DNA of 64,000 nt from NCBI RefSeq assembly GCF_900114565.1, contig NZ_FOTM01000001.1, forward strand, positions 310,678 through 374,677, given 5' to 3'. Position numbers and translations under genes: made by a program. Under the pieces are notes generated by a model. It was not told the DNA's origin and did no database searches. It worked only from the letters and a program-made list of their open reading frames with translations. Numbering within the stretch: position 1 is the first letter of the stretch; every line of letters starts with the position of its first letter. Below, piece after piece: positions 54,201 through 62,362 of the stretch. This DNA is from Leifsonia sp. CL147 (GTDB lineage: Bacteria; Actinomycetota; Actinomycetes; Actinomycetales; Microbacteriaceae).

Positions 54201-55087
54201 TGGTCTCGCCTCCGTCGCCCCACACGGTGACGGTGGATCAGAACCCGGGTCTTTCGGTCGTCAAGTCGGCCGCCCCGGCCGCCCCGGCGGACTTCCACGC
54301 GGGCGAAGTGATCACCTACTCGTTCGTGGTGACCAACACCGGCAATGTGACCATGTCCGGCGTCGCGATCGCGGAGGGGGCGTTCACCGGTTCGGGCACT
54401 CTCCCCGCCCCGACCTGCCCCGCAGGTGCCGCATCACTGGCACCGGGCGCGCAGGTCATCTGCACCACCGACTACACGGTGACGCAGGCTGACGTCGACG
54501 CGGGCACGATCGCTAATACCGCGACCGCGACCGCGACACCGCCAGGGTCGGAGTCCCCGGTTCCCTCGGACCCGTCGTCGGTGACCGTGCCGGAGCCGGC
54601 CAGGCCCGCGGCGACGGTCTTGAAGACCGCTGACACGCAGAAGATCACGCAGGCCGGCCAGGTCATCCACTACTCGTTCACCGTTACGAACACCGGAAAC
54701 ACGAGTCTGAGCGACCCGAAGATCAACGAAGGCGCGTTCACCGGTCACAGCACCGTCACCACACCGGTGTGCCCGGCCGACCCTGCCGGCCTCCTCCCTG
54801 GTCAGATCATCGTGTGCACCGCCACTTACACGGTGGTCCCGGCGGACCTCACGGGCGAGGCGCTGGCGAACACGGCCACCGTCACGGTGACGCCACCCGG
54901 CGGTGACCCGATCACCTCGGATCAGTCGACTGCGCGCATCAGCGATGTGGCCGCACCAGTCAAGCCTGCCGACCCGCTCGCGTCGACCGGATCCACGATC
55001 GCTTGGGGTATCGGAGCTGCGGCACTCGCCCTGTTGATAGCGGGTGGGGCTCTGCTGCTGATTCGCCGCCGCCGCGCGACCGACTGA
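51221..55087 (+). CDS. LAXTG-anchored surface protein: DUF642-like and GEVED heads plus seven DUF11 repeats
   Basis: 1288 residues from the GTG at 51221, which has AGGGGA 6 nt upstream (the frame extends 20 codons further without RBS). The signal peptide is at about 22-55. Head domains: a DUF642/choice-of-anchor type jelly roll (about 60-245, with NGSFEEP ... ISGWQVVAGTIDLL) and a GEVED domain (about 246-415, DFGDAPDSYGT ... GGEVEDYP). Seven DUF11 domains follow, each with a Cys pair, then LASTG (1253-1257), a membrane helix and RRRR tail. The head suggests glycan or wall binding; the stalk lifts it off the surface. Confidence 0.93.
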   Translation: MSKTARGFWPASARHVESVRRPSRWLSGLLSAALVAASLALVGTVAAVPAPASAAPVSECSIASNGSFEEPNIQGDPANPQPGDAYINGYNQFRTSNATISGWQVVAGTIDLLRYYNNASDGAQSIDMWGTAPATIQQTFTGLVPGAQYSFSVDYSGLSKTQSIATVQLSQGGAFTTLATLSPVADGVLTNPTGGTPTTPFETVTWSTYSNTFTATGTSATVRLQNTAAPAVNNTGLFVDNFTFASDGPCQDFGDAPDSYGTSLAANGARHIVTGYDATNHTAPVMLGSAIDTEADGQPTASANGDDVAGIDDEDGVAAPITITQGQPSSVTVSATNNSAVDVTLAGWIDLNGDGQFQTAERATVTVPANSGTSDYVLSFPAGTLTADSYARFRVYGAVEADPQPIGNVTGGEVEDYPVIVQIPGLSVVKSASPSDAASYTLGRVITYTFVVTNTGNVPLTGVVVNDSGFTGTGTLGPITCPPGADTLAAGAQVSCTATYTLTQADVDAGKLTNSATSTGTPPGSPDITTPPSQIQIPVNPAPSIDLAKSATPATANRADDTIAYSFRVTNTGNVTLSDPTISETAFSGTGTAPAVTCPTGSMLPGQVLTCTAGYTLTQADVDAGTVVNTATASATPPTGAAPVSAPSTAAVSIPAAAGLTVAKTAAVTGAGVAGDVVTYSFLITNTGNVTIADAGVTEGAFTGTGTLGPVTCPAGAASMAPGDAVTCTAAYTLTQADVDAGSISNTATATGTPPGGGVPPVSPPSTSTTPLTRTADLTVAKTATPTTITTAGALIDYSFLVTNTGTVTLTDPVVNETAFSGTGPVPTVVCPPGTTLAPAATVTCDASYTVTQADVDAGTISNTATATATPPTGVTVPVSDPSSASVAATAAPALTMVKSSDVSTITHAGQKVTYTFLVTNTGNVTLSGVAIDEGAFSGTGTLPAAVCPQPNLAPGSNETCTAVYTVTQADVDAGTLTNTATATATPPGSSTVVVSPPSPHTVTVDQNPGLSVVKSAAPAAPADFHAGEVITYSFVVTNTGNVTMSGVAIAEGAFTGSGTLPAPTCPAGAASLAPGAQVICTTDYTVTQADVDAGTIANTATATATPPGSESPVPSDPSSVTVPEPARPAATVLKTADTQKITQAGQVIHYSFTVTNTGNTSLSDPKINEGAFTGHSTVTTPVCPADPAGLLPGQIIVCTATYTVVPADLTGEALANTATVTVTPPGGDPITSDQSTARISDVAAPVKPADPLASTGSTIAWGIGAAALALLIAGGALLLIRRRRATD

Positions 55088-55096
55088 ACCGGCCAC

Positions 55097-55135
55097 GATG
55101 TGGTGGTTCAGCCGACACGGCTGAACCACCACATC
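55097..55135. terminator. Perfect 18-bp hairpin after the DUF11 gene
   Basis: GATGTGGTGGTTCAGCCG (55097-55114), loop ACA, then its exact complement (55118-55135). It starts 10 bp after the stop at 55087. No T-tract, but stem strength and position make it a terminator or 3' stabiliser. Confidence 0.75.
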
Positions 55136-55215
55136 CACAGAGATCGATGTACGCCGGCCGGCTCTGGACGTGCCGGCTCGTCGTCCCGAGCTGCGGCCTC
55201 CCCGTCCGCAGGATG

Positions 55216-55650
55216 GTGTGGCCGCACGGTCGGACGTGCGGCCGCACCGCCCTTCGCGACCATATAACGGCCCCTCTCGAGCCCGTCTCGAACCGACCAC
55301 GAGCACCAAGGCCCGACGGTGCGGCTACCACTACGCCGATTGTCGCGATCCCGACGAGCTGACCCTGCCAGCGGGAGTGTGTGCGGCCGTTGGGAACGAA
55401 TGCGGTTGCGCGCGCGACCGCATACGTTCCGAAAGGGCGCATTCGCCGCGCGCCCGGGCACGGGCGGTCGCCGGACCGCATACGTTCCGAAAGGGCGCAT
55501 TCGCCGCGCGCCCGGGCACGGCCGTTCGCCCATGGGCGCCGGTCGGTGCTTCAGCCGGTGCCCGCGCCGGCGGGCGCGGAGCGAGTGCGGCCGTTTGGAA
55601 CGAATGCTGTAGCTCGCCCCGCCGCAGGTGTTACGAAAGGGCGCACACGC
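55216..55650. repeat. Cluster of inverted-repeat elements in a non-coding region
   Basis: Non-coding from the hairpin to the lacI stop at 55690. A 13-bp hairpin (55216-55228 with 55235-55247, GGCCGCACG core) comes first. Then about 24-bp elements of one consensus (TGCGnCCnTTnGGAACGnATG) occur five times in alternating orientation: plus near 55383, minus near 55418 and 55476, plus near 55586, minus (diverged) near 55627. The two minus copies lie in a perfect 48-bp direct repeat (55416-55463 and 55474-55521). Adjacent plus/minus copies would fold into long stems. Confidence 0.65.
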
Positions 55651-55689
55651 CGCTGCCGCCCGCCGACAGCGATCGAGCGCGCGACGGCC

Positions 55690-56793
55690 TCAGCGGGGGG
55701 CTCCGCGGCCTCCCACCGGGCCGGTGGAGTCGCGCATCACGAGTGTGGGCGGCGGCAGGAAGCTCGGGCGGTCGGCGCCCTCGCCGATCTCGTTCAGCAG
55801 CGAGACGAGAGCGTTCTTACCCTGCACCCGGAAGTCGAGGCGGACCGTCGTCAGCGCCGGAGTGAAGTACGCGGATTCGGGCGTATCGTCCACTCCGGTC
55901 ACGCTGACGTCGCCGGGGACGTGGAGGCCGCGCTCCGCGAGCGCGTGGATGGCTCCGAGGGCCATCTGGTCGTTGCCGGCGACGATCGCGGTGGGAAGCG
56001 ACTCCAGGGGGAGGGCCATGACCGCTTCGTAGCCGGACCGCGCCGACCAGTCGCCCTGTGCCGTTCCGGCGGCCTCCAGCCCGAAACGGCTCAGCGCCGC
56101 TTCGAACGCGCGGCGACGGTTCCTGGCCGCTGAATACACTTCGGGTCCTGCGATATGCAGCAGCCGCTTGTGGCCCAGCCCGACGAGGTGCGAGACCAGC
56201 TGGCCTACTCCGGGCCGGTCGAAGGACGACTCCACCTGGAAGTCCTCCTCTTCGGCCGCGATCAGGGCGGGGACGCCGAAGTCCATCTGCTCGAACACGG
56301 CCTTCACGCTGTCCGTCGACGCGAACGCCAGGATGCCGTCGAGGTCGTACTGCAGGAGCTGGCCGAGGGCCTGGTCGAGCTCGTCCGGGTCCGCCATGTC
56401 GAGCGCGATCACATCCAGCAGGTAGCCGGCCTCGCGCGCAGCGGTGGTGGCGCCCTGGATGATCAGGCCGGGCCCGTACTGGTTGACCTCGTGGGTGAGG
56501 GCGCCGATGCGGTGGGAGCGGCCGGTGATGAGCGCCCGGGCGGAGAGGTTGGGACGGTAACTGAGGGTCTCCAGCGCCTTCTCGATCTTCGCTTTAGTGG
56601 ATGCTCGCATATCGAGTCCGCGCATGTAGCGGCTGACCGACTGGTGCGAGACATCCGCCGCCCGGGCGATGTCGTAGATCGTCGTGCTCCGCCGTGCCGT
56701 AGCCGAGTCGGCTCGCCCGGCGTCGCGCGGACCGGGCGTCGGTGCCGTTTCCGCGAGTTGCTCCTCCACGTCGTGCCCCCCGTCGGTGTCCAT
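55690..56793 (-). CDS. LacI-family transcriptional regulator of the beta-galactoside locus
   Basis: 367 residues, with a roughly 35-residue polar N-terminal extension before the HTH (IYDIARAADVSHQSVSRYMRGL). The ligand domain ends VTGVDDTPESAYFTPALTTVRLDF. No strong RBS at the ATG; a shorter start is possible. It is divergent from the GH42/importer operon with two TTATCGGwAACA sites between, so it is the likely repressor. Confidence 0.9.
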   Translation of the reverse strand: MDTDGGHDVEEQLAETAPTPGPRDAGRADSATARRSTTIYDIARAADVSHQSVSRYMRGLDMRASTKAKIEKALETLSYRPNLSARALITGRSHRIGALTHEVNQYGPGLIIQGATTAAREAGYLLDVIALDMADPDELDQALGQLLQYDLDGILAFASTDSVKAVFEQMDFGVPALIAAEEEDFQVESSFDRPGVGQLVSHLVGLGHKRLLHIAGPEVYSAARNRRRAFEAALSRFGLEAAGTAQGDWSARSGYEAVMALPLESLPTAIVAGNDQMALGAIHALAERGLHVPGDVSVTGVDDTPESAYFTPALTTVRLDFRVQGKNALVSLLNEIGEGADRPSFLPPPTLVMRDSTGPVGGRGAPR

Positions 56794-56842
56794 TCGGTCA
56801 ATTCTCGTGCCTGACCATCATGGCATTTGCATTTGCTTACTT

Positions 56843-56891
56843 TTATCGGTAACAATGTACGGCATCCAGAAACTGTTATCGGAAACAGTTT
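56843..56891. promoter_or_regulatory. Paired LacI operators upstream of the beta-galactosidase operon
   Basis: TTATCGGTAACA (56843-56854) and TTATCGGAAACA (56876-56887), direct copies 33 bp (three turns) apart. The second is embedded in AAACTGTT...AACAGTTT, a perfect inverted repeat (56870-56877 with 56884-56891). They lie in the short region between lacI (minus) and the GH42 gene (plus). Confidence 0.7.
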
Positions 56892-56923
56892 GGAATCCAC
56901 ACACGACGGAGTACCCGAAACCG

Positions 56924-59029
56924 ATGCCTGCAACGACGCCCGCCCTCCCCCCGGAGATCCTCTTCGGGGTGGCCTACTACCCCGAGTACCACCAGTCCGA
57001 TCGGCTGACGCAGGATCTGGACCTCATGGTCGCCGCGGGGATCACGGTGATCCGTGTGGGCGAGTCGGTGTGGTCGACGTGGGAGCCGCGTGACGGTCAC
57101 TTCGAGCTCGAATGGATGGCGACCGTCCTCGACGAGGCGCACGCCCGCGGCATCCGGGTCATCCTCGGGACCCCGACGTATGCGGTGCCGCCGTGGCTGC
57201 AGACGGCCTACCCCGAGATCGCGGGAGAGCGCGCGACAGGCGAACGCATCGCCTGGGGCGCCCGGCAGGAGATCGACTACTCGCACCCGGCTTTCCGGTT
57301 CCACGCCGAACGCGTCATCCGGCGGATCGTCGGCCGGTACGCCGTCCACCCGGCCGTGATCGGCTATCAGGTCGACAACGAGCCCGGTCTCGAGCTGCTC
57401 CACAACCACGGTGTGTTCACCGGATTCGTGCGATCGCTCCGCGAGAAGTACGGCGACGTCCAGACGCTGAACCGCGAGTGGGGGCTGACCTACTGGTCGC
57501 ACCGCATCGACGACTGGAGCGAGCTCTGGCGGCCCGATGGGAACACGTTCCCGCAGTACGACCTCGCGTGGCGCCGCTACCAGGCCGAGGTCACCGCCGA
57601 CTTCATCTCGTGGCAGGCGGGGATCGTCCGGGAGTACGCCCGCGACGACCAGTTCGTCACCACCTGCCTGCAGTACCCGCGCCGCGGAGTCGACGACCGC
57701 ACGGTGTTCCGCGCGCTCGACGTCACCTCGGGCAATCCCTACTACGGGATGCAGGACCGGCTCGACGCCTCCAGGGAACTGGGCAGGCTCAACGACTGGA
57801 CCACGACCGGCGTCGCCGGGCTGTTCCGCCAGGCCGACCGGCTGTACTCCTCGAAGCAGGCGCGCTATCTGATCACCGAGACCAATGCGCAGTCCATCGA
57901 CGGGCCGAGCTGCAACTTTCCGCCGTACCCCGGCCAGTTGCGCCAGGCGGCCTTCGCCTTCATCTCCCGCGGCGCCGCGATGATCGAGTACTGGCACTGG
58001 CACACGCTGCCGTTCGGCGCCGAGACCTACTGGGGCGGGGTGCTCCCGCACAGTCTCGTGCCCGGCCGGATCTACGGGGAAGTCAGCGAGCTCGGCGCAC
58101 AGCTCAAGGCGCTGGGATCCTCGCTCGACGGGTTCGTCCCCGACGCTGAGGTCGCCGTCCTGTGGTCGAACCCGAGCCGGTACGCGCTGCAGTTCATGCC
58201 GCCCTTCGGCCTGAGCGCGGACGACGACGCGTACGAGCACCTGGTGGATGCGTTCTACCGCGGAGCGCTCGACGCCGGCCGGCAGGTCCGCATCCTCCAC
58301 ATCGAGCAGGCGCGGGTGGCCGGAGTCCGTGAGCTCGTCCGCCGGTTCCCGGTGCTCATCGCCGCGGGGCTGTACATCAGCACCGACGAGGACGTGGCCC
58401 TGCTCCGCGACTACGTGGCTGCGGGCGGCCACCTCGTCCTCGGCCCGCGGACGGCGTACGCCGACGACGAGGCCCGCGCCCGGGTGGAGGTCGCGCCCGC
58501 GGGGCTCGCCGAGGCCGCCGGGGTGATGTACGAGGAGTTCTCCAACCTGGAAGCCCCGGTCGGCATCGAGTCAGATCCCGGGTCCGGGATCCCCGCCGGT
58601 GCCAGCGGCACGCTGTGGGTCGACGGGCTCCTCCCGACGGGCGCCGAGTCGCTCGCGCGGTACGCGCATCCACGGTTCGCCGGCTTCGCAGCCGTCACGA
58701 GCGCCGTCCACGGAGAAGGGCGCATCACCGTCGTCGGAACCGTGCCCGACGCCGCGCTCGCCGCAAGCGTCGTCGCCGGTGCGGTGACCGCGACGCTGCG
58801 GACGCCGTTCCGGGAGACCCACCCGGCGGTGACGGTGTCGTCCGGGACGGCGCAGGGAGCCCGCGTCTGGTTCGTCTTCAACTGGGGCTGGGAGCGGCGA
58901 TCGCTCGTCGTCTCGTCGCCGGTCACCGACGCGGTGAGCGGAGTGGAGATCGCCGGCGGGACCGAACTGGTGTTGAACGCGTGGGACGTCCGTGTCCTTC
59001 GCGAGGAGTCGGAGGATGCACGCGCATGA
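56924..59029 (+). CDS. GH42 beta-galactosidase
   Basis: 701 residues from the ATG at 56924 (GGAG somewhat far upstream); upstream in-frame starts lie within operator DNA. GH42 core: FGVAYYPEYHQSD, acid/base E153 in VDNEPG, nucleophile E319 in LITETNAQ, then the trimerisation and beta-sandwich domains. No signal peptide, so it cleaves imported beta-galactosides in the cytoplasm. It overlaps the next permease gene by ATGA. The sequence is diverged from the second GH42 at 62363, implying different substrates. Confidence 0.93.
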   Translation: MPATTPALPPEILFGVAYYPEYHQSDRLTQDLDLMVAAGITVIRVGESVWSTWEPRDGHFELEWMATVLDEAHARGIRVILGTPTYAVPPWLQTAYPEIAGERATGERIAWGARQEIDYSHPAFRFHAERVIRRIVGRYAVHPAVIGYQVDNEPGLELLHNHGVFTGFVRSLREKYGDVQTLNREWGLTYWSHRIDDWSELWRPDGNTFPQYDLAWRRYQAEVTADFISWQAGIVREYARDDQFVTTCLQYPRRGVDDRTVFRALDVTSGNPYYGMQDRLDASRELGRLNDWTTTGVAGLFRQADRLYSSKQARYLITETNAQSIDGPSCNFPPYPGQLRQAAFAFISRGAAMIEYWHWHTLPFGAETYWGGVLPHSLVPGRIYGEVSELGAQLKALGSSLDGFVPDAEVAVLWSNPSRYALQFMPPFGLSADDDAYEHLVDAFYRGALDAGRQVRILHIEQARVAGVRELVRRFPVLIAAGLYISTDEDVALLRDYVAAGGHLVLGPRTAYADDEARARVEVAPAGLAEAAGVMYEEFSNLEAPVGIESDPGSGIPAGASGTLWVDGLLPTGAESLARYAHPRFAGFAAVTSAVHGEGRITVVGTVPDAALAASVVAGAVTATLRTPFRETHPAVTVSSGTAQGARVWFVFNWGWERRSLVVSSPVTDAVSGVEIAGGTELVLNAWDVRVLREESEDARA

Positions 59030-59958
59030 CGGCCATTCAGGAACAACGACGCAGTGAGGTCGCAGCCCCTGCCCGGACGACACCGAGGAAGGCGAAACGG
59101 GAGTGGGCCGGCTGGCAGTTCACGGCGCCGTTCGCGGCGGTCTTCGTCCTCGTCTTCATCGCCCCGCTCGGATACGCACTGTATCTGAGCCTGTTCCAGA
59201 ACAAGCTCATCGGCGGGAACGCGTTCGTCGGCCTCGACAACTATGTCCACGCACTGAGCGACCCGCAGTTCTGGGACGGCTTCGGCCGCGTCCTGCTGTT
59301 CCTCCTCGTCCAGGTGCCGATCATGCTGATCCTGGCGCTGGTGGCTGCGCTCGCGATCGACGGCGCGCGGCTGTACGCGAGCGGCCTGTTCCGGATGGTC
59401 ATCTTCCTTCCGTATGCGGTCCCGGCCGTCGTGGCCGTCCTGCTGTGGGGCTTCATGTACGGCAACAACTTCGGCCTGACCGCGAACATCAACCACTTCC
59501 TGGGCAGCGAGGTGCTGCAACCGCTCAGCGGGCAGTGGATTCTCGCCTCGATCGGCAACATCGTCACCTGGGAGTACGTGGGCTACAACATGCTCATCTT
59601 CTACTCGGCGCTGAAGACCATCCCGGCCGAGCTCTACGAAGCCGCCGAGATCGACGGCGCCGGACGCTTCCAGGTCATCCGGGCGATCAAGCTGCCGGCG
59701 GCGCGGGGCGCGATCGTGATCGCGACCATCTTCTCCATCATCGGCAGCTTCCAGCTGTTCAACGAACCGAACGTGCTGAAACCGCTGGCCAACAACGCCA
59801 TCTCGTCGTACTTCACCCCGAACCTGTACGCCTACAACCTCTCGTTCGCCGGGCAGCAGTTCAACTACGCGGCGACCGTCGCCATCGTGATGGGCGTCAT
59901 CACCGCGGTGATCGCCTACGTCGTCCAGCTGCGCGGCACCCGGAAGGAAGACCGATGA
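59026..59958 (+). CDS. Carbohydrate ABC importer permease (MalF type)
   Basis: 310 residues, six membrane helices and the EAA loop (AELYEAAEIDGAGRFQVI). It starts as ATGA overlapping the GH42 stop and overlaps the following permease in the same way, so it lies in a tightly coupled operon. Confidence 0.94.
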   Translation: MTAIQEQRRSEVAAPARTTPRKAKREWAGWQFTAPFAAVFVLVFIAPLGYALYLSLFQNKLIGGNAFVGLDNYVHALSDPQFWDGFGRVLLFLLVQVPIMLILALVAALAIDGARLYASGLFRMVIFLPYAVPAVVAVLLWGFMYGNNFGLTANINHFLGSEVLQPLSGQWILASIGNIVTWEYVGYNMLIFYSALKTIPAELYEAAEIDGAGRFQVIRAIKLPAARGAIVIATIFSIIGSFQLFNEPNVLKPLANNAISSYFTPNLYAYNLSFAGQQFNYAATVAIVMGVITAVIAYVVQLRGTRKEDR

Positions 59959-60854
59959 CCACCACGCTTCGCACCATCTCCCCGAAGGCCCGGAAGGCGT
60001 ACTCGTTCGCGCGCCCCCGGAAGTCGATCGCGCTGACGATCGTCATGCTGGTGTTCCTCGTCTACGCCCTGGTCCCGCTGGCCTGGCTGGTGATCAACGC
60101 GGGCAAGACCCAGTCCGACCTGTTCGGCACGTTCGGTCTCAGCTTCGGCAGCAGGTTCGCGCTCTGGGACAACATCGTCGAGACCTTCACGTACAAGGAC
60201 GGCATCTTCGTCCGCTGGCTGGGCAACACGCTGCTCTACGTCGCGGCGGGGGCCGGGGGAGCGACCCTGCTGGCGACGCTGGCCGGGTACGGGCTGGCGA
60301 AGTTCAAGTTCCCCGGCAAGAAGGCCTACTTCGCTGTCGTGCTCGGCGCGGTCGCCGTCCCCGGCACGGCGCTCGCGGTGCCGACCTTCCTGCTCTTCAG
60401 CCAGCTGGGCCTGACCAACACGCCATGGTCGATCATCATCCCGTCACTGATCACGCCGTTCGGGCTCTACCTGATCTGGGTCTACACGATCGACTCGGTG
60501 CCGACGGAGCTGCTGGAGGCAGCGCGTCTCGACGGCGCGAGCGAGCTGCGCACGTTCTTCACGATCTCCCTCAAGCTCCTCACCCCGGGCGTTGTCACGG
60601 TCGCCCTGTTCTCCATCGTCGCGACGTGGAACAACTACTTCCTCCCGTTGATCATGCTCAGCGACCCCACCTGGTACCCGCTCACCGTGGGCCTCAACCA
60701 GTGGAGCGCGCAGGCCGGCGGGGTCGGCGCCCAGCCGATCTACAACCTGGTCATCACCGGATCCCTGATCACGATCATCCCGATCGTCCTGGTCTTCCTC
60801 TTCTTGCAGCGCTTCTGGCAGTCCGGCCTGAGCGCTGGAAGCGTCAAGCAGTGA
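59955..60854 (+). CDS. Carbohydrate ABC importer permease (MalG type)
   Basis: 299 residues with six membrane helices and the EAA loop (TELLEAARLDGASELRTFF). It overlaps the MalF-type permease by four bases. The binding protein follows after 84 bp. Confidence 0.94.
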   Translation: MTTTLRTISPKARKAYSFARPRKSIALTIVMLVFLVYALVPLAWLVINAGKTQSDLFGTFGLSFGSRFALWDNIVETFTYKDGIFVRWLGNTLLYVAAGAGGATLLATLAGYGLAKFKFPGKKAYFAVVLGAVAVPGTALAVPTFLLFSQLGLTNTPWSIIIPSLITPFGLYLIWVYTIDSVPTELLEAARLDGASELRTFFTISLKLLTPGVVTVALFSIVATWNNYFLPLIMLSDPTWYPLTVGLNQWSAQAGGVGAQPIYNLVITGSLITIIPIVLVFLFLQRFWQSGLSAGSVKQ

Positions 60855-60938
60855 CCCGAGAACACTGCACGATGCCGCACTGATCCCTTCTCGAACAGCG
60901 AGGGACCTGCCCCTCCACAACGAAGTGAAAGGAAACAC

Positions 60939-62282
60939 ATGTTCACCAGCAAGAAAGGCACGCGCCGCAGCCGTGCCGTCGCAGCACTCGCGGTCGCTGC
61001 GCTGTCGGCGGTCGCCCTGTCCGCCTGCAGCTCGGGTTCCACCGGCACCGGCGGGTCCGCATCCGACCTGGACTCGGCCCTCAAGAAGGGCGGCGACCTG
61101 ACGTACTGGACCTGGACGCCCTCCGGACAGGCCCAGGCCGACGCGTTCATGAAGGAGTACCCGAAGGCCAAAGTGAAGGTGGTCAACGCCGGAACGGCGA
61201 CCGCCGAGTACACCAAGCTCCAGAACGCCATCAAGGCGGGCAGCGGTGCGCCCGACGTGGCGCAGATCGAGTACTACGCCCTCCAGCAGTTCGCCCTCTC
61301 CGACGGGCTCCGCGACCTCAACTCGTACGGGCTCGGAGACCTGCAGAGCAAGTACACCGCCTCCACCTGGAGCGCCGTCAACATCGACAAGGGGCTCTTC
61401 GGCCTCCCGCAGGACTCCGGGCCCATGGTGCTGCTCTACAACAAGGCGGTCTTCGACCAGTACGGTCTGACGGTCCCGAAGACGTGGGATGAGTACATCG
61501 CCGATGCGGCCAAGCTCCACCAGGCCGACCCGTCGAAGTTCATCACGAACGACGCGGGCGATCCCGGCTACGCGCAGCCGCTGATCTGGCAGGCCGGCGG
61601 GCACCCGTACACGACCAACGGCTCGAATGTCACCATCAACCTGCAGGATGCGGGCACCAAGAAGTGGGCGGACACCTGGAACAAGCTGGTCGAGCCCGGA
61701 CTCGTCTCGCCGATCCCCACCTGGAGCGATGACTGGTTCAAGGGCCTGAACAACGGCACGCTCGCAACCATCGTCACCGGAGCCTGGATGCCCGGCATCA
61801 TGGAGAGCTCCGTCAAGGACGGCGCCGGCAAGTGGCGCGTGGCCCCGCTGCCCAGCTACGACGGCTCGCCGATCACCTCGGAGAACGGCGGAAGCGCCCA
61901 GTCCGTCACCAAGCAGTCGAAGAACCCCGCGCTCGCGGCCGCCTTCCTCCGCTGGCTGAACAGCTCGGACTCCAGCATCGGCGTGTTCCTGAAGAGCGGC
62001 GGCTTCCCGTCGACCACGGCGCAGCTGAACGCAGACAGCTTCCTCAACGAGGCGCCCGCGTACTTCGGCGGACAGCAGATCAACAAGGTCCTCGTGGACG
62101 CATCCAAGAACGTCGCGAAGGGATGGCAGTACCTGCCGTTCCAGGTCTACGCCAACAGCGTCTTCGCGGACACGGTCGGCAAGTCCTACGCGGCGAAGGG
62201 CGACCTCAACGCCGGGCTGAAGGCCTGGCAGGACAACCTCAGCTCCTACGGCAACAGCCAGGGGTTCACGGTCGACAAGTAG
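60939..62282 (+). CDS. Sugar-binding lipoprotein of ABC importer
   Basis: 447 residues with lipobox LSAC (C30), a Ser/Gly linker, and a family-1 solute-binding fold (LTYWTWTPSGQAQADAF, APDVAQIEYYALQQFAL, WMPGIMESSVKDGAGKWRVAPLP). AAAGGAAA precedes the ATG. It is placed after the permeases, unlike the other two operons, and ends in a strong hairpin. By context it binds galacto-oligosaccharides or similar beta-galactosides. Confidence 0.94.
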   Translation: MFTSKKGTRRSRAVAALAVAALSAVALSACSSGSTGTGGSASDLDSALKKGGDLTYWTWTPSGQAQADAFMKEYPKAKVKVVNAGTATAEYTKLQNAIKAGSGAPDVAQIEYYALQQFALSDGLRDLNSYGLGDLQSKYTASTWSAVNIDKGLFGLPQDSGPMVLLYNKAVFDQYGLTVPKTWDEYIADAAKLHQADPSKFITNDAGDPGYAQPLIWQAGGHPYTTNGSNVTINLQDAGTKKWADTWNKLVEPGLVSPIPTWSDDWFKGLNNGTLATIVTGAWMPGIMESSVKDGAGKWRVAPLPSYDGSPITSENGGSAQSVTKQSKNPALAAAFLRWLNSSDSSIGVFLKSGGFPSTTAQLNADSFLNEAPAYFGGQQINKVLVDASKNVAKGWQYLPFQVYANSVFADTVGKSYAAKGDLNAGLKAWQDNLSSYGNSQGFTVDK

Positions 62283-62287
62283 CCCGC

Positions 62288-62320
62288 CTGTGGGCGCCGG
62301 GCCGGACCCGGCGCCCACAG
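62288..62320. terminator. Strong hairpin between binding protein and second GH42 gene
   Basis: CTGTGGGCGCCGGG (62288-62301), 5-base loop, exact complement (62307-62320). With a same-strand gene 43 bp downstream it may be a partial terminator or an mRNA stabiliser that raises binding-protein levels. Confidence 0.65.
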
Positions 62321-62362
62321 CGGCGCGCCTCCCTTTCCGCTTCATCGACAGAAGGAACATCC

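Noticed and set aside
52124-54298. Minus-strand open frame of 724 codons
   Set aside because: Shadow of the DUF11 gene at 51221; no RBS, no recognisable domain.
55416-55521. CRISPR-like direct repeat
   Set aside because: Only two 48-bp copies, a 10-bp gap rather than a uniform spacer, no cas genes nearby, and the element is part of an inverted-repeat cluster.
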